64,000 nucleotides of DNA from Pseudomonas congelans (lineage in GTDB: Bacteria > Pseudomonadota > Gammaproteobacteria > Pseudomonadales > Pseudomonadaceae). Each line of letters begins with the position of its first letter. The stretch's first letter is position 1. Both the position numbers and the translations under genes were made by a program. The stretch lies in the NCBI RefSeq assembly GCF_900103225.1, contig NZ_FNJH01000001.1:928980-992979 (forward strand). The letters run 5' to 3'. The notes beneath the pieces were generated by a model. That model saw only the letters and a list, made by a program, of their open reading frames with translations, searched no databases and had not been told where the DNA came from. Shown here piece after piece: positions 8,423 to 16,986 of this stretch.

Positions 8423-9102
8423 GCAATATTCAACAGCAGATCGTCGACCTGTCGCGGCATCTGTCACGCCGCGGCTTCTTTGCCGCAACCGGCGGCAACC
8501 TTGCGCTGCGTATCGACGCGTTGCACATCGCGGTCACTCCGTCGGCCACCGACTACTTCAGCATGCGGCCGGAGGACGTCTGCGTATTGCGACTCAAGGA
8601 CCTCAAGCAGCTGTCGGGTGAACGTTCTCCCTCCGTTGAAAGCGAGCTGCACGCGAAAGTCCTGCGCAGTCGCCCGGACGTCAATTGCAGCATTCATACC
8701 CATCAACCATTGGCCAGCGCCTGCACATTGTTCGGCAAATCGCTGGACGTACCTTACCCGCCGCTATGGCAATCACTGGGACGGCGGATTCAGCTGGTGG
8801 GTTATGCGCCGTCCGGTTCCGGCTGGCTGGCAGGCAAGCTGGAAAAGGCCATTCGGCCTGACCAAAACGCCTACCTGATGCGCAATCACGGCGTTCTGTG
8901 CTGTGGCACGGACATAGAAACCACCCTGAAGCGCCTGGAAGACCTGGAAACATTCTGTCGTGACCATCTTCTCAACCAGATCAAAGCCAACAGCCATGGC
9001 AAACCCGAATCACGCGTTGCGATAGCACGCCTGATCGACGCGTTGACCAGTGCCGGCTCGTACGCCCTCAGCCCTCAGACTTTTACAGAGACTCAATCAT
9101 GA
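8419..9102 (+). CDS. Class II aldolase/adducin-family protein with intact metal site
   Basis: A 227-residue class II aldolase-fold protein, the family of fuculose-phosphate aldolase, ribulose-phosphate epimerase and methylthioribulose-phosphate dehydratase. The metal ligands are present: HTH in SIHTHQPLASAC (near residue 94) and the distal His in LMRNHGVLCCG. The catalytic acid is in SVESELHAKV. The N-terminal RGFFAATGGNLALR segment is like MtnB-type dehydratases, so dehydration of a sugar phosphate is as likely as aldol cleavage. Start and stop both overlap neighbours by ATGA (8419-8422 and 9099-9102), placing it in one translational unit with the kinase and aminotransferase. Confidence 0.85.
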   Translation: MSNIQQQIVDLSRHLSRRGFFAATGGNLALRIDALHIAVTPSATDYFSMRPEDVCVLRLKDLKQLSGERSPSVESELHAKVLRSRPDVNCSIHTHQPLASACTLFGKSLDVPYPPLWQSLGRRIQLVGYAPSGSGWLAGKLEKAIRPDQNAYLMRNHGVLCCGTDIETTLKRLEDLETFCRDHLLNQIKANSHGKPESRVAIARLIDALTSAGSYALSPQTFTETQS

Positions 9103-10580
9103 ACAGACCTCTCGATCCTGCCAACCTCCCTGACATTCCCGCGTCGGCCGTATCGCAATGGCCTGATGTCGATTCACTCTATCGCCGCTTCGATGAACTG
9201 GTGAAACAGCCGATTCGCCCGATCAAGCGCGACGCGATGAACAAGGTCATGGGCTATTTCGACGAGCGCTGCCAGGGCTCGAAGCGACTTTCCGAGGCTG
9301 CCAAACAGGTCATACCGGGAGGTGTGCAACACAACCTGGCGTTCAACTATCCGTTTCCGCTGGCCTTCGCACAGGCCCACGGTGCGCACCTGACCGATGT
9401 CGATGGCAATCGCTACACCGACTTCCTACAGGCAGGCGGCCCGACGTTGCTGGGCTCCAATCACCCGGCCATTCGCGAACAGGTTGACAGGATTCTCGAT
9501 GAATGCGGGCCGGTGACCGGCTTGCTGCACGAGTACGAGGTCAAACTGGCGGAACTGGTCTGCGAATTGATGCCTGGGGTCGACATGCTGCGCTTGCTGG
9601 GCTCGGGCACCGAGGCGGTCATGGCCGCGGTTCGCCTGGCCCGTGCCTACACCCGCAAGAAATGGGTGATCAAGATCGGCGGCGCCTATCACGGCTGGAG
9701 CGACCAGCTTGTCTATGGCATGCGTTTGCCGGGTACCGGGCGCATGGAAGCGGTGGGAATCCCGCGAGGTGCCACCGCGAACACTCAGGAGAGCCCGCCC
9801 AACAATCTCGATGCATTGCGCCGCAGGCTGCAAATCAATCGCCTGCGTGGTGGCACCGCAGCCATTATGGTCGAACCTTTTGGCCCGGAAAGCGGCACGC
9901 GTCCGGTGCACGCGGACTTCAACCGGCAGTTGCGGGCGCTGTGCAACGAATTCGATGCCCTGCTTATCTTTGACGAAGTGGTGACCGGGTTTCGCGCCGG
10001 TCTTGGCGGCGCGCAGGCGTATTTCAATGTCATGCCGGACATCACGGTACTGGGTAAATGCCTGACCGGGGGCTATCCCATGGCGGGTGCCATTGGCGGC
10101 CGCCGGGACGTGATGCAACTGCTTGCCGGTGGCATCGGCACCTCTTCGCGACGGGCGTTCGTCGGCGGCACGCTGTCGGCCAATCCGTTGTCATGCGTCG
10201 CGGGTTATTACGCGCTGGTCGAAGCCCGCCGCCTGAACGCGCCGGCGCTGGCGGGCAGGGCGGGCGACCGCATGCGCGCTGGCCTGGAGGAGATCATCAA
10301 TCGACGCGGCTTGCCCTATGTGGCTTACAACATGGGCTCCATTGTTCACCTGCAGACGTCCGGCGTCTTGCTGCTCGATACCGGCAACCCGCTCAAACTG
10401 CTGAGGGCGCGCAATGAAGCCAAGACCCGCAAGCACATGATGGAAGAGATGGGCGCCGCGTATACCGCTCACGGTCTGATCACGCTGGCCGGCAGCCGTT
10501 TGTACACCAGCCTGGCTGATACCGACGACGTCATCGACGATGCGCTCGAACGTTTCGACACTGTCTTTCAACTGGTGTGA
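9099..10580 (+). CDS. Class III PLP aminotransferase (glutamate-1-semialdehyde aminomutase-like)
   Basis: A 493-residue fold-type I PLP enzyme of the class III group. Motifs are QVIPGGVQHN and LQAGGPTLLGSNHP near the N-terminus, LGSGTEAVMAAVRLARAYT (cofactor phosphate), AYHGWSD, the Asp motif LLIFDEVVTGFR, and the PLP-binding Lys in ITVLGKCLTGGYP. These resemble glutamate-1-semialdehyde 2,1-aminomutase-like proteins, but the enzyme is longer (about 430 residues is usual for HemL) with an extra N-terminus of about 60 residues, so it is unlikely to be the housekeeping HemL. In this operon it could aminate a carbonyl produced by the kinase and aldolase. It overlaps the aldolase by 4 bp and is 10 bp before the second aldolase-fold gene. 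Confidence 0.85.
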   Translation: MNRPLDPANLPDIPASAVSQWPDVDSLYRRFDELVKQPIRPIKRDAMNKVMGYFDERCQGSKRLSEAAKQVIPGGVQHNLAFNYPFPLAFAQAHGAHLTDVDGNRYTDFLQAGGPTLLGSNHPAIREQVDRILDECGPVTGLLHEYEVKLAELVCELMPGVDMLRLLGSGTEAVMAAVRLARAYTRKKWVIKIGGAYHGWSDQLVYGMRLPGTGRMEAVGIPRGATANTQESPPNNLDALRRRLQINRLRGGTAAIMVEPFGPESGTRPVHADFNRQLRALCNEFDALLIFDEVVTGFRAGLGGAQAYFNVMPDITVLGKCLTGGYPMAGAIGGRRDVMQLLAGGIGTSSRRAFVGGTLSANPLSCVAGYYALVEARRLNAPALAGRAGDRMRAGLEEIINRRGLPYVAYNMGSIVHLQTSGVLLLDTGNPLKLLRARNEAKTRKHMMEEMGAAYTAHGLITLAGSRLYTSLADTDDVIDDALERFDTVFQLV

Positions 10581-10590
10581 GGTGAGCAGC

Positions 10591-11211
10591 ATGCGCGATT
10601 CACTTCGACAGCAGTGGTTTGATCTGCGTGAACGCCTGATGGGTCAGGTGGACTCGCACAGCAGTGTTTCGTTGCGATTGCCGGGCGAGCAGAGCATGTG
10701 GCTGGGCAAACTCGACGACCTGACGCCGCAGATTGTTGATTGCAACCACGCGGCAGCCGGCGATGGCCAGACGCACGCGGCGATCTACCGCGCCCGTGCT
10801 GACGTCGGCGCCATCCTGCTCGGCGGCGGTGCCTTTGCCAAAAGCCTGGTGGATTTTGGCGGAATCCTGCCGATTCTATTTGATGAGCAGGCACGCCATA
10901 TAGGCCATATGGCTACGCCCGCCAGTTCTGTGCAACCGTTAGCGCGCCTGTTGAAGCGCGGAGGCAACGCTGCGGTGATCGACAGCACCCCGGTGGTCAT
11001 GGGCACTACAGGAGCGCGAATGGTCCTCAACGCAGAGTTGTTCGAGAAATGCGCCAAAGCCTACACGCTGGCCAAGGCATGCGGCACGCACCTCACGCTA
11101 CTGCCCTGGTGGGTGGTGCTGGTGGCCAACGGAAGGCTGATGAAAGACGAGAAGCGGGCGGCGCATTGTTTTGCCGAAGGCCGGATTCCACCTGAAACCC
11201 GCGGTTACTGA
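10591..11211 (+). CDS. Degenerate class II aldolase-fold protein lacking metal-binding histidines
   Basis: A 206-residue protein whose length and pattern match the class II aldolase fold of the gene at 8419. The block QTHAAIYRARADVGAILLGG aligns with ELHAKVLRSRPDVNCSIHTH of the first aldolase. In that alignment the HTH metal ligands are replaced by LGG, the catalytic acidic position is Gln, and the distal NHG is replaced by STP in VIDSTPVVMGTTG. It therefore should not bind the usual divalent metal and is probably catalytically dead or has a new activity, for instance as a partner of the intact aldolase. The start at 10591 follows an AGGTGAG ribosome binding site. Confidence 0.72.
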   Translation: MRDSLRQQWFDLRERLMGQVDSHSSVSLRLPGEQSMWLGKLDDLTPQIVDCNHAAAGDGQTHAAIYRARADVGAILLGGGAFAKSLVDFGGILPILFDEQARHIGHMATPASSVQPLARLLKRGGNAAVIDSTPVVMGTTGARMVLNAELFEKCAKAYTLAKACGTHLTLLPWWVVLVANGRLMKDEKRAAHCFAEGRIPPETRGY

Positions 11212-11233
11212 AACTTCCGAAGAGGCGCATGCC

Positions 11234-12409
11234 ATGCAAACGTCGTCCGCTGTTACCCGCAGGCACCTGAGTGCCGCCTTGGCACTGGGCTCTATCGCGG
11301 TGCTGATGGTAGGGCTGCAACCATTGCTTCTTGGCGAGTTACTGGCGCAAAACCACGTATCGCTGGAAGGTGTCGGGCTGGTCGCGATGGGTGAAATTGT
11401 CGCGCTGGGGCTCGGAGTGGTGCTGGGCGACCTGCTGCGATCGATGCTCAACCTGCGCCTGCTGACGGTCATCGCCATCCTGTGCGCGGCCGGAATGGAT
11501 CTGGTCACGGCCACTGTCAGCGGCGACGGGCCGTTGACCGCCGCACGTGCGCTGGCGGGGCTGGCCGAGGGCCTGCTGTTATGGGGCGCCGTCAGCCTTA
11601 TCGTTCAAGGGCCTGCGCCAGACCGGGTGGCAGGTGTGTTCATGGTCATCCAGACCCTGGCTCAGGCACTGATGGCCGCAGCGCTTGCGTACCTGATACT
11701 GCCTGATCGGAGTGTCCATGCAGGGTTCGTGTTTCTGGGAATGCTGACCGCAAGCTCAGTGCTGTTCGTTGCCTGGTTACCCGGACGCTTGCCGCAGCAG
11801 CCTGACAGGCAGCCGGAGACAACGGGGTTCAAATGGAATCTGAAGCAAGTGCTCCTGTTGATGCTGGTGTTCATGCAGCTCTCGGCCGTCGGCGGGTTGT
11901 GGGCGTATCTGGAACCGCTGGGCATCCACGCGGGGCTGGGCGCTCATGCCGCTCAATTGCTGGTGTCCGCAATGTTGTTCATGCAGGTGCTGGGCGGCTG
12001 CCTGGGCATTCTGCTGGTACGCAGGGTGCCTGATTACTCGATGTTGGCCATCGCAGCGTTTCTCTTGGCCGGCATTGCATTGGGCATGTACATAACAGCC
12101 GATCAGGGCATTAACGTATTTCTGGGCCTGTGCGCTTTGTTTGCCCTGATCTACCTGATGCTCACGCCGTTTCAGGTGCGCATCGCGCTGCAAATCGATC
12201 CATCGGGACGCATCGCAGGGCTCATTCCGGGCATGCAACTGCTGGGCTGCGCCTTCGGACCTCTGCTGGCGTCGCAGTGGGTATCTGGCGACAACGCTCA
12301 ACCGGTGCTGCTGGTCAGCGTCTGGCTGTCGGTAACGGCCTTGTACCTGATCGCGCTGCTGCACCGGCGGGCAGTTGATAGAAGGGTTGGAGTTGTGGGC
12401 GGGGTTTGA
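11234..12409 (+). CDS. MFS transporter
   Basis: A 391-residue membrane protein with about twelve hydrophobic segments, for example ALALGSIAVLMVGLQPLLLG, LLLMLVFMQLSAVGGLWAYL and LLVSVWLSVTALYLIALL. The pattern is of the major facilitator superfamily. The substrate is unknown; as last gene of the kinase/aldolase/aminotransferase group it may export the product or import the substrate. The ATG at 11234 is preferred over one at 11171, which would overlap the preceding gene by 41 bp; a GAAGAGG lies upstream of 11234. A basic C-terminal tail follows the last membrane segment. Confidence 0.8.
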   Translation: MQTSSAVTRRHLSAALALGSIAVLMVGLQPLLLGELLAQNHVSLEGVGLVAMGEIVALGLGVVLGDLLRSMLNLRLLTVIAILCAAGMDLVTATVSGDGPLTAARALAGLAEGLLLWGAVSLIVQGPAPDRVAGVFMVIQTLAQALMAAALAYLILPDRSVHAGFVFLGMLTASSVLFVAWLPGRLPQQPDRQPETTGFKWNLKQVLLLMLVFMQLSAVGGLWAYLEPLGIHAGLGAHAAQLLVSAMLFMQVLGGCLGILLVRRVPDYSMLAIAAFLLAGIALGMYITADQGINVFLGLCALFALIYLMLTPFQVRIALQIDPSGRIAGLIPGMQLLGCAFGPLLASQWVSGDNAQPVLLVSVWLSVTALYLIALLHRRAVDRRVGVVGGV

Positions 12410-12639
12410 TTGGTGGCGTACGTAACACTAACGGGAGCCGCCGATTCACCGATCCGGCAGGCTTTGTCTCGGAAAACGTACAAACAGGACACGCAGGGCG
12501 CCTTTTCAGCGCTCATTTGTCGTCCAGGTGAATCACCCGGATGCAGCGCGTATCAACGCGTTGCGGGCTGACAGCCCCGATTTCACTCAGTGGCGATGGG
12601 CTTTTTGAAAAAAAGAGCATGGACTCGGGATATAACACT

Positions 12640-12658
12640 AATTAGAATCAGTCTCATT
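12640..12658. promoter_or_regulatory. Candidate Fur box upstream of the achromobactin sigma factor
   Basis: AATTAGAATCAGTCTCATT is close to the pseudomonad-style palindrome AATGAGAATCATTCTCATT (17 of 19 positions). It ends 30 bp before the sigma factor ATG at 12689, so iron-bound Fur would be expected to repress acsS. Confidence 0.6.
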
Positions 12659-12688
12659 TGGCGCATCCCATCGCTCAAGGCTTTTGAC

Positions 12689-13198
12689 ATGACTGAAGCA
12701 GCGACGCTATCACAGCAGACCTTGCATTCCCTGTACCGCGATCATCATGGCTGGCTGGAAAGCTGGCTGCGCAGACGCATGGGCAATGCCTGGGATGCTG
12801 CGGACCTGAGTCAGGATACGTTCCTGCGCGTGCTCTCCAGCTCCCAGCAGATCGCCGACATGCAGGAGCCGCGTGCCTATCTGCTGACAGTGGGCAAGCG
12901 CCTGCTCAGTAACTTCTACACACGCCGCAGCCTTGAACAGGCTTACCTGGAAGCCCTGGCGCAGTTACCTGAAGAAAGCGTGCCGTCCCCGGAGCAGCGC
13001 TGGCTGCTGCTGGAAACCCTGCAGGCGCTGGACGAGCTGCTCGATGGCTTGTCGGCAGTGGTGCGCCGGGCGTTTCTCTGGAGTCAGCTCGAGGGGCTGG
13101 GCTATCGGGAAATCGCCGAACGCCTGAGCGTTTCCGAACGCACCGTCAAACGCTATATGGCGCAAGCCTACGAACACTGTCTGCTGGTGGACTGGTGA
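12689..13198 (+). CDS. acsS: ECF sigma factor of the FecI type, achromobactin regulator
   Basis: A 169-residue extracytoplasmic-function sigma factor. Region 2 is seen around AWDAADLSQDTFLRVL and region 4 around LGYREIAERLSVSERTVKRYM. Its position before a FecR anti-sigma gene and a TonB receptor with a signalling domain is the classical FecIRA cell-surface signalling arrangement, and in P. syringae pv. syringae the sigma factor at this locus (AcsS) is known to be needed for achromobactin production. The start at 12689 (MTEAATLSQQTL) is chosen over an upstream ATG at 12590, because the upstream extension covers the Fur box. Its stop overlaps the GTG start of fecR. Confidence 0.88.
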   Translation: MTEAATLSQQTLHSLYRDHHGWLESWLRRRMGNAWDAADLSQDTFLRVLSSSQQIADMQEPRAYLLTVGKRLLSNFYTRRSLEQAYLEALAQLPEESVPSPEQRWLLLETLQALDELLDGLSAVVRRAFLWSQLEGLGYREIAERLSVSERTVKRYMAQAYEHCLLVDW

Positions 13199-14160
13199 TT
13201 CGCCCGGCACCTTCGAACGAAGAGCGCGAGGTAGTACGCAAAGCGGCGCAGTGGCTGGCGCTTCTCGAGTCCGGCGGTGCCAGCGATGAAGATCACGCCA
13301 TGCTGCAACACTGGCGTGAAAGCTCCGCCAGCCATGAGCGCGCCTGGCAAAAGGCCCAACAGCTGCGCCAGCGTTTTTTCGGTCTGCCTGCCAACCTGGC
13401 CATGGCAACGCTGGATCGTCCTGACAAGGCCAGGCGCGCGACGCTGAAAAGAGCGCTGGGCGCCGTGACACTGGTCCCCGCTGTCTGGCTGCTTGGGCGT
13501 CAGTTGCCGCTGGATGTCTGGCGTGCCGACCTGCAAACCGCCGTCGGCGAGCACAAGCGCCTGTCGCTGGCCGATGGCAGCACTTTGCAACTCAATACCG
13601 ACAGCGCGGTGAACGTCGATATGGGCGCGCGGCAAGTCACCCTTGTACGGGGCGAAATAGCCCTCAAGGTGCCTGGCAGCGCTCCGTTGACCATCAACGG
13701 TCCTTACGGGCGCATCGTGGTCGGTCGGAGCGAAGTCTGTGTGCGTCTCAACGCCAGCGACTGCCGGGTCTCGGTGGTCAGCGGCACGGTGCAGCTTTAT
13801 CCCTTGCGTGGGCCGGTGCTGGCCTTGAATGCTCAGCAGCAGGTCACTCTGCAGCAGAGCGGCGTCAGTCCTGTCAGTGCCTTCGACGCCTTGCTGCCTG
13901 GCTGGCGCGAGGATGTACTGACCGCACAGAACCAGTCTCTCGGCGATTTCCTTCGCGAGCTGGGTCGTTACCGTCCGGGCCTGCTGCGCTGGGAGCCGGC
14001 GCTGGAAAACCTTCGGGTGACCGGCAGTTTCAGGCTCGACAATACCGACCGCGTGCTGTCGTTGCTGGCGGCCAGTCTGCCGGTGGAGGTGCAGATGCGC
14101 ACCCGCTATTGGGTGACCCTGGTGCCTCGAAAAAATATTTCGACAAAAAATAGTGCGTAA
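13195..14160 (+). CDS. FecR-family anti-sigma/signal transduction protein
   Basis: A 321-residue inner-membrane regulator. The N-terminal cytoplasmic part contains the FecR signature (AAQWLALLESGGASDEDHAML, then a Trp-rich HWRESSASHERAW). One hydrophobic segment follows (LGAVTLVPAVWLLG), then a periplasmic domain with the typical DGSTLQLNTDSAVNVD pattern. FecR senses the occupied TonB receptor and controls the partner sigma factor. The GTG start overlaps the sigma factor stop (GTGA at 13195-13198). The C-terminal secretin/TonB-short-N-like part (LLRWEPALENLRVTGSFRL) resembles the STN partner-interaction domain. Confidence 0.9.
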   Translation: MIRPAPSNEEREVVRKAAQWLALLESGGASDEDHAMLQHWRESSASHERAWQKAQQLRQRFFGLPANLAMATLDRPDKARRATLKRALGAVTLVPAVWLLGRQLPLDVWRADLQTAVGEHKRLSLADGSTLQLNTDSAVNVDMGARQVTLVRGEIALKVPGSAPLTINGPYGRIVVGRSEVCVRLNASDCRVSVVSGTVQLYPLRGPVLALNAQQQVTLQQSGVSPVSAFDALLPGWREDVLTAQNQSLGDFLRELGRYRPGLLRWEPALENLRVTGSFRLDNTDRVLSLLAASLPVEVQMRTRYWVTLVPRKNISTKNSA

Positions 14161-14229
14161 CGCTGTCCCTTTTTTTTGTCTCGCTGGTCATTCCAGGTAA
14201 GTGCACAAAAAATACGAGAGCTTCCCTCT

Positions 14230-16638
14230 ATGTCCGCAGTGTCTTCCTACCGTTTGCGTCCGCTTTTGCATTTCAGCCTGTTGCTGACGTTGAGTTCCAG
14301 CCCGTTGTTCATTTCGACCAGTTGGGCCGACACGGCGGGCAGACGCGCCTATGAGGTGCCGGCCGGCAGCCTGAGCGGCGCGCTCACCCGTTTTGCCGGA
14401 CAGGCCGGGGTCAATCTGTCGGTAGACCCTGCGCTGGTGAACGGTCGAAACAGTTCGGGGCTGTCCGGCGAATTTGCGGTCGAAGAAGGTTTTGCGCGCC
14501 TGCTGCAAGGTTCCGGCCTGCAGCTGATGCCCGTCGGAGAACAGGCTTACACGCTGATCCCTGCACCTGAAAGTGCCAGTGCAGGTTTGCAGCTCGCGCC
14601 GACGTCGATCGTTGGTGACAGCGGGGTCACGGACGGTCAGGAATACGCGGGCGGTCAGGTAGCGCGCAAAGGCTCGCAAGGCATGCTGGGTTCGCGGGAC
14701 TTCATGGAAACACCATTCAGCATGACCACCTACACCAAGGACGCGGTGAAGAACCAGCAGGCCCGCACCCTTGGCGATCTGATTGCCAGTGACCCGTCGG
14801 TGCGCGCCACCAACCCCGCAGGTGGACGTTACGAGCAGTTCACCATTCGCGGCTTCAGCCTGTTCAACAGTGATGTTTCCTACAACGGCCTGTACGGCAT
14901 CCTGCCCACTTACACGATCGACATGGAAATGGCCGAACGGGTGGACATCCTCAAGGGGCCGAGCCAGTTGATCAACGGCATTTCGCCGCGAGGCAGTGTC
15001 GGTGGCGGGATCAACGTGGTTCCCAAACGCGCGACGGATAAACCGATCACCGAGCTCACTACCAGCTATGCCTCCAAGGGGCAGGTGGGTGCCGCAGTCG
15101 ATGTCGCCCGTCGGTTTGGCGAGGACGACAAGTTCGGGATCCGCTTCAACGGTGTGAAGCAGTCCGGCGACACTGAGTGGGATCACCAGAGCGTCGATCG
15201 CGACATGGCTGTGCTGGGCCTGGATTTCCGCGGCGACCGTCTGCGTCTGTCGACGGACATCGGGCACACCGAACGCGACACCGATGCTCCGCAGGAACGC
15301 GTGCAGGTCGGTGCCAACGCGAAGGTGCCCAACGCCAACGATGTGCGCGACAACTATGCGCAGTCCTGGAGCAAGGCGCGTACCAAGGATACTTTCGGTG
15401 CAGTGAATGCCGAATATGACCTCAGCGACTCGGTGATGCTCTACGGCGGTGTCGGCGCGCGCAAAAGTAACCATGACTTCCTGCGCCATGCGGTATCGGT
15501 CACCAACGACGCAGGCGACTTCAGCGTTCAGCCGCGCGATTTCACCCGTGACGAAAATGTTCGCACAGCCACTGCCGGTGCACGCAGCTGGTTCAACACC
15601 GGACCGGTCAGCCACGAGGTCAATCTGGCTGCCAGCTATTTCTACATGGACTTTGAAAACGGTGGTGCGCGCTACGCGGCCGCGCCAAGCAATCTCTACA
15701 ACCCGGTCGACACGCCGACACCCTCGAACCCCACGCGGGCCGACTCCAAGGTCTATACCGAGAACCGCTTCAGCGGTGTGGCGCTGACCGACACGCTGGG
15801 ATTCTTCGAGGACCGCCTGCTGCTGACACTCGGCGCGCGCTGGCAGCGTGTCAAGGTTGATGACTGGACCGATAACGTGAAGGGCGACACCGCATATGAC
15901 GAGGAAAAGGTCTCACCGTCAGGCGGCATTCTGTACAAGGTCACCGACGACCTGTCGGTGTACGCCAACTACATGGAAGGTCTGAGCCAGGGCAAGATCG
16001 CGCCGTCGACCTCGGTGAACGAAGACCAGATCTTCCCGCCGTTCGTCAGCCGTCAGGTCGAGGTCGGCGCCAAGTATGACCTGGGGTCATTCGCTTTCAC
16101 CGCCAGCGTATTCCGTATCAAGCAACCAGCCTACGAGACCAATACCGCATCGCGTGTATTCGGCCCCAACGGCAAGCGCCGTAACGACGGTGTCGAGCTG
16201 ACCATGTTCGGTGAGCCGATGAAGGGTTTCCGTCTGCTCGGCGGGGTGATGTACATCGACAGCGAACTGACCAATACCGTCAACGGCACGTTCGACGGCA
16301 ACCGCGCACCGGCAACGCCCAAGTACAACGTCAATCTGGGCGCCGAGTGGGACGTCCCGGGCGTCAATGGCCTGACCCTGACCGGACGGGGCATCTATAC
16401 CGGTTCGCAGTATCTGGATCAGGCGAACAGCAAAAGCATCGATTCATCGGAGCGTTTCGACGTAGGGGCGCGATATGCCTTCAAGGTCGATCAGAAGGAC
16501 ATCACCTTGCGGGCGAATGTCGAGAACGTGATGAACAAGTATTACTGGAGTTCGGCCGGCGCGTCGGATGACAGCGAGCCGGGGCTGACCCTGTCGACAC
16601 CGCGCACCTATCTGTTGTCGGCCACTATCGGTTTCTAA
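14230..16638 (+). CDS. TonB-dependent siderophore receptor with N-terminal signalling domain
   Basis: An 802-residue outer-membrane receptor, very probably for ferric achromobactin. A signal peptide (to about residue 37) is followed by a secretin/TonB N-terminal signalling domain (YEVPAGSLSGALTRFAGQAG to QAYTLIPAP), a plug domain (METPFSMTTYTKDAV, LGDLIASDPSVRA, YEQFTIRGF) and a 22-strand-type barrel ending in Phe (LLSATIGF). The signalling domain fits the adjacent FecR and sigma factor genes. The start at 14230 gives the best signal peptide; an in-frame codon at 14176 would add an implausible leader. A hairpin lies just downstream. Confidence 0.9.
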   Translation: MSAVSSYRLRPLLHFSLLLTLSSSPLFISTSWADTAGRRAYEVPAGSLSGALTRFAGQAGVNLSVDPALVNGRNSSGLSGEFAVEEGFARLLQGSGLQLMPVGEQAYTLIPAPESASAGLQLAPTSIVGDSGVTDGQEYAGGQVARKGSQGMLGSRDFMETPFSMTTYTKDAVKNQQARTLGDLIASDPSVRATNPAGGRYEQFTIRGFSLFNSDVSYNGLYGILPTYTIDMEMAERVDILKGPSQLINGISPRGSVGGGINVVPKRATDKPITELTTSYASKGQVGAAVDVARRFGEDDKFGIRFNGVKQSGDTEWDHQSVDRDMAVLGLDFRGDRLRLSTDIGHTERDTDAPQERVQVGANAKVPNANDVRDNYAQSWSKARTKDTFGAVNAEYDLSDSVMLYGGVGARKSNHDFLRHAVSVTNDAGDFSVQPRDFTRDENVRTATAGARSWFNTGPVSHEVNLAASYFYMDFENGGARYAAAPSNLYNPVDTPTPSNPTRADSKVYTENRFSGVALTDTLGFFEDRLLLTLGARWQRVKVDDWTDNVKGDTAYDEEKVSPSGGILYKVTDDLSVYANYMEGLSQGKIAPSTSVNEDQIFPPFVSRQVEVGAKYDLGSFAFTASVFRIKQPAYETNTASRVFGPNGKRRNDGVELTMFGEPMKGFRLLGGVMYIDSELTNTVNGTFDGNRAPATPKYNVNLGAEWDVPGVNGLTLTGRGIYTGSQYLDQANSKSIDSSERFDVGARYAFKVDQKDITLRANVENVMNKYYWSSAGASDDSEPGLTLSTPRTYLLSATIGF

Positions 16639-16644
16639 GTCGAT

Positions 16645-16671
16645 ACGTGACGCCCATGGAAGGGCTCACGT
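16645..16671. terminator. Imperfect stem-loop downstream of the receptor gene
   Basis: ACGTGACGCCC and GGGCTCACGT form an imperfect stem with an ATGGAA-type loop directly after the receptor stop codon. No T-tract follows. It may reduce read-through into the acsF promoter region. Confidence 0.35.
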
Positions 16672-16827
16672 GTATATCGAACGACTGGCAGTCCTCATCG
16701 AGGGATAACCTGTGTGCAGTATTAAATAATTAACCTCAATACGGTGACACAACCGTCTGTTATTTAAACAGGCTCTTTTGCCCTGTCGTCAGAATAAAAG
16801 TGCACACGTTGAAGGGTGGCACATTGA

Positions 16828-16856
16828 GTTATACCGATTAATCCTATCGGTATAAC
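16828..16856. terminator. Perfect 11-bp inverted repeat followed by a T-run, before acsF
   Basis: GTTATACCGAT (16828-16838) and ATCGGTATAAC (16846-16856) form a perfect stem with a TAATCCT loop. Seven Ts begin about 7-8 nt further on. It lies 190 bp after the receptor gene and about 90 bp before the acsF Fur box. It could be a terminator for the receptor transcript or a protein-binding palindrome; the AT-rich stem and the gap before the Ts leave both open. Confidence 0.5.
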
Positions 16857-16928
16857 TGCGTGCCTTTTTTTATTATTGGGCCAGCAATCGCCTTCATTTA
16901 AATTTCATCTTTTTTTCGAAACAATGGG

Positions 16929-16962
16929 TTGCACTTTCAGGTAAATGATAATAATTTGCATC
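16929..16962 (+). promoter_or_regulatory. acsF promoter overlapped by a Fur box
   Basis: AATGATAATAATTTGCATC at 16944-16962 closely follows the Fur box pattern. A TTGCAC -35-like hexamer (16929-16934) and an ATAATT -10-like hexamer (16951-16956) are 16 bp apart, so the Fur site covers the -10 region. Repression of the long achromobactin operon by Fur-iron is the natural reading. Confidence 0.65.
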
Positions 16963-16986
16963 CGGAAATCCAGCGAGGACTTACAG

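Noticed and set aside
14188-15615. Long minus-strand frame opposite the TonB receptor
   Set aside because: It is an antisense shadow in GC-rich DNA; the plus strand encodes a clear receptor and the minus product resembles no family.
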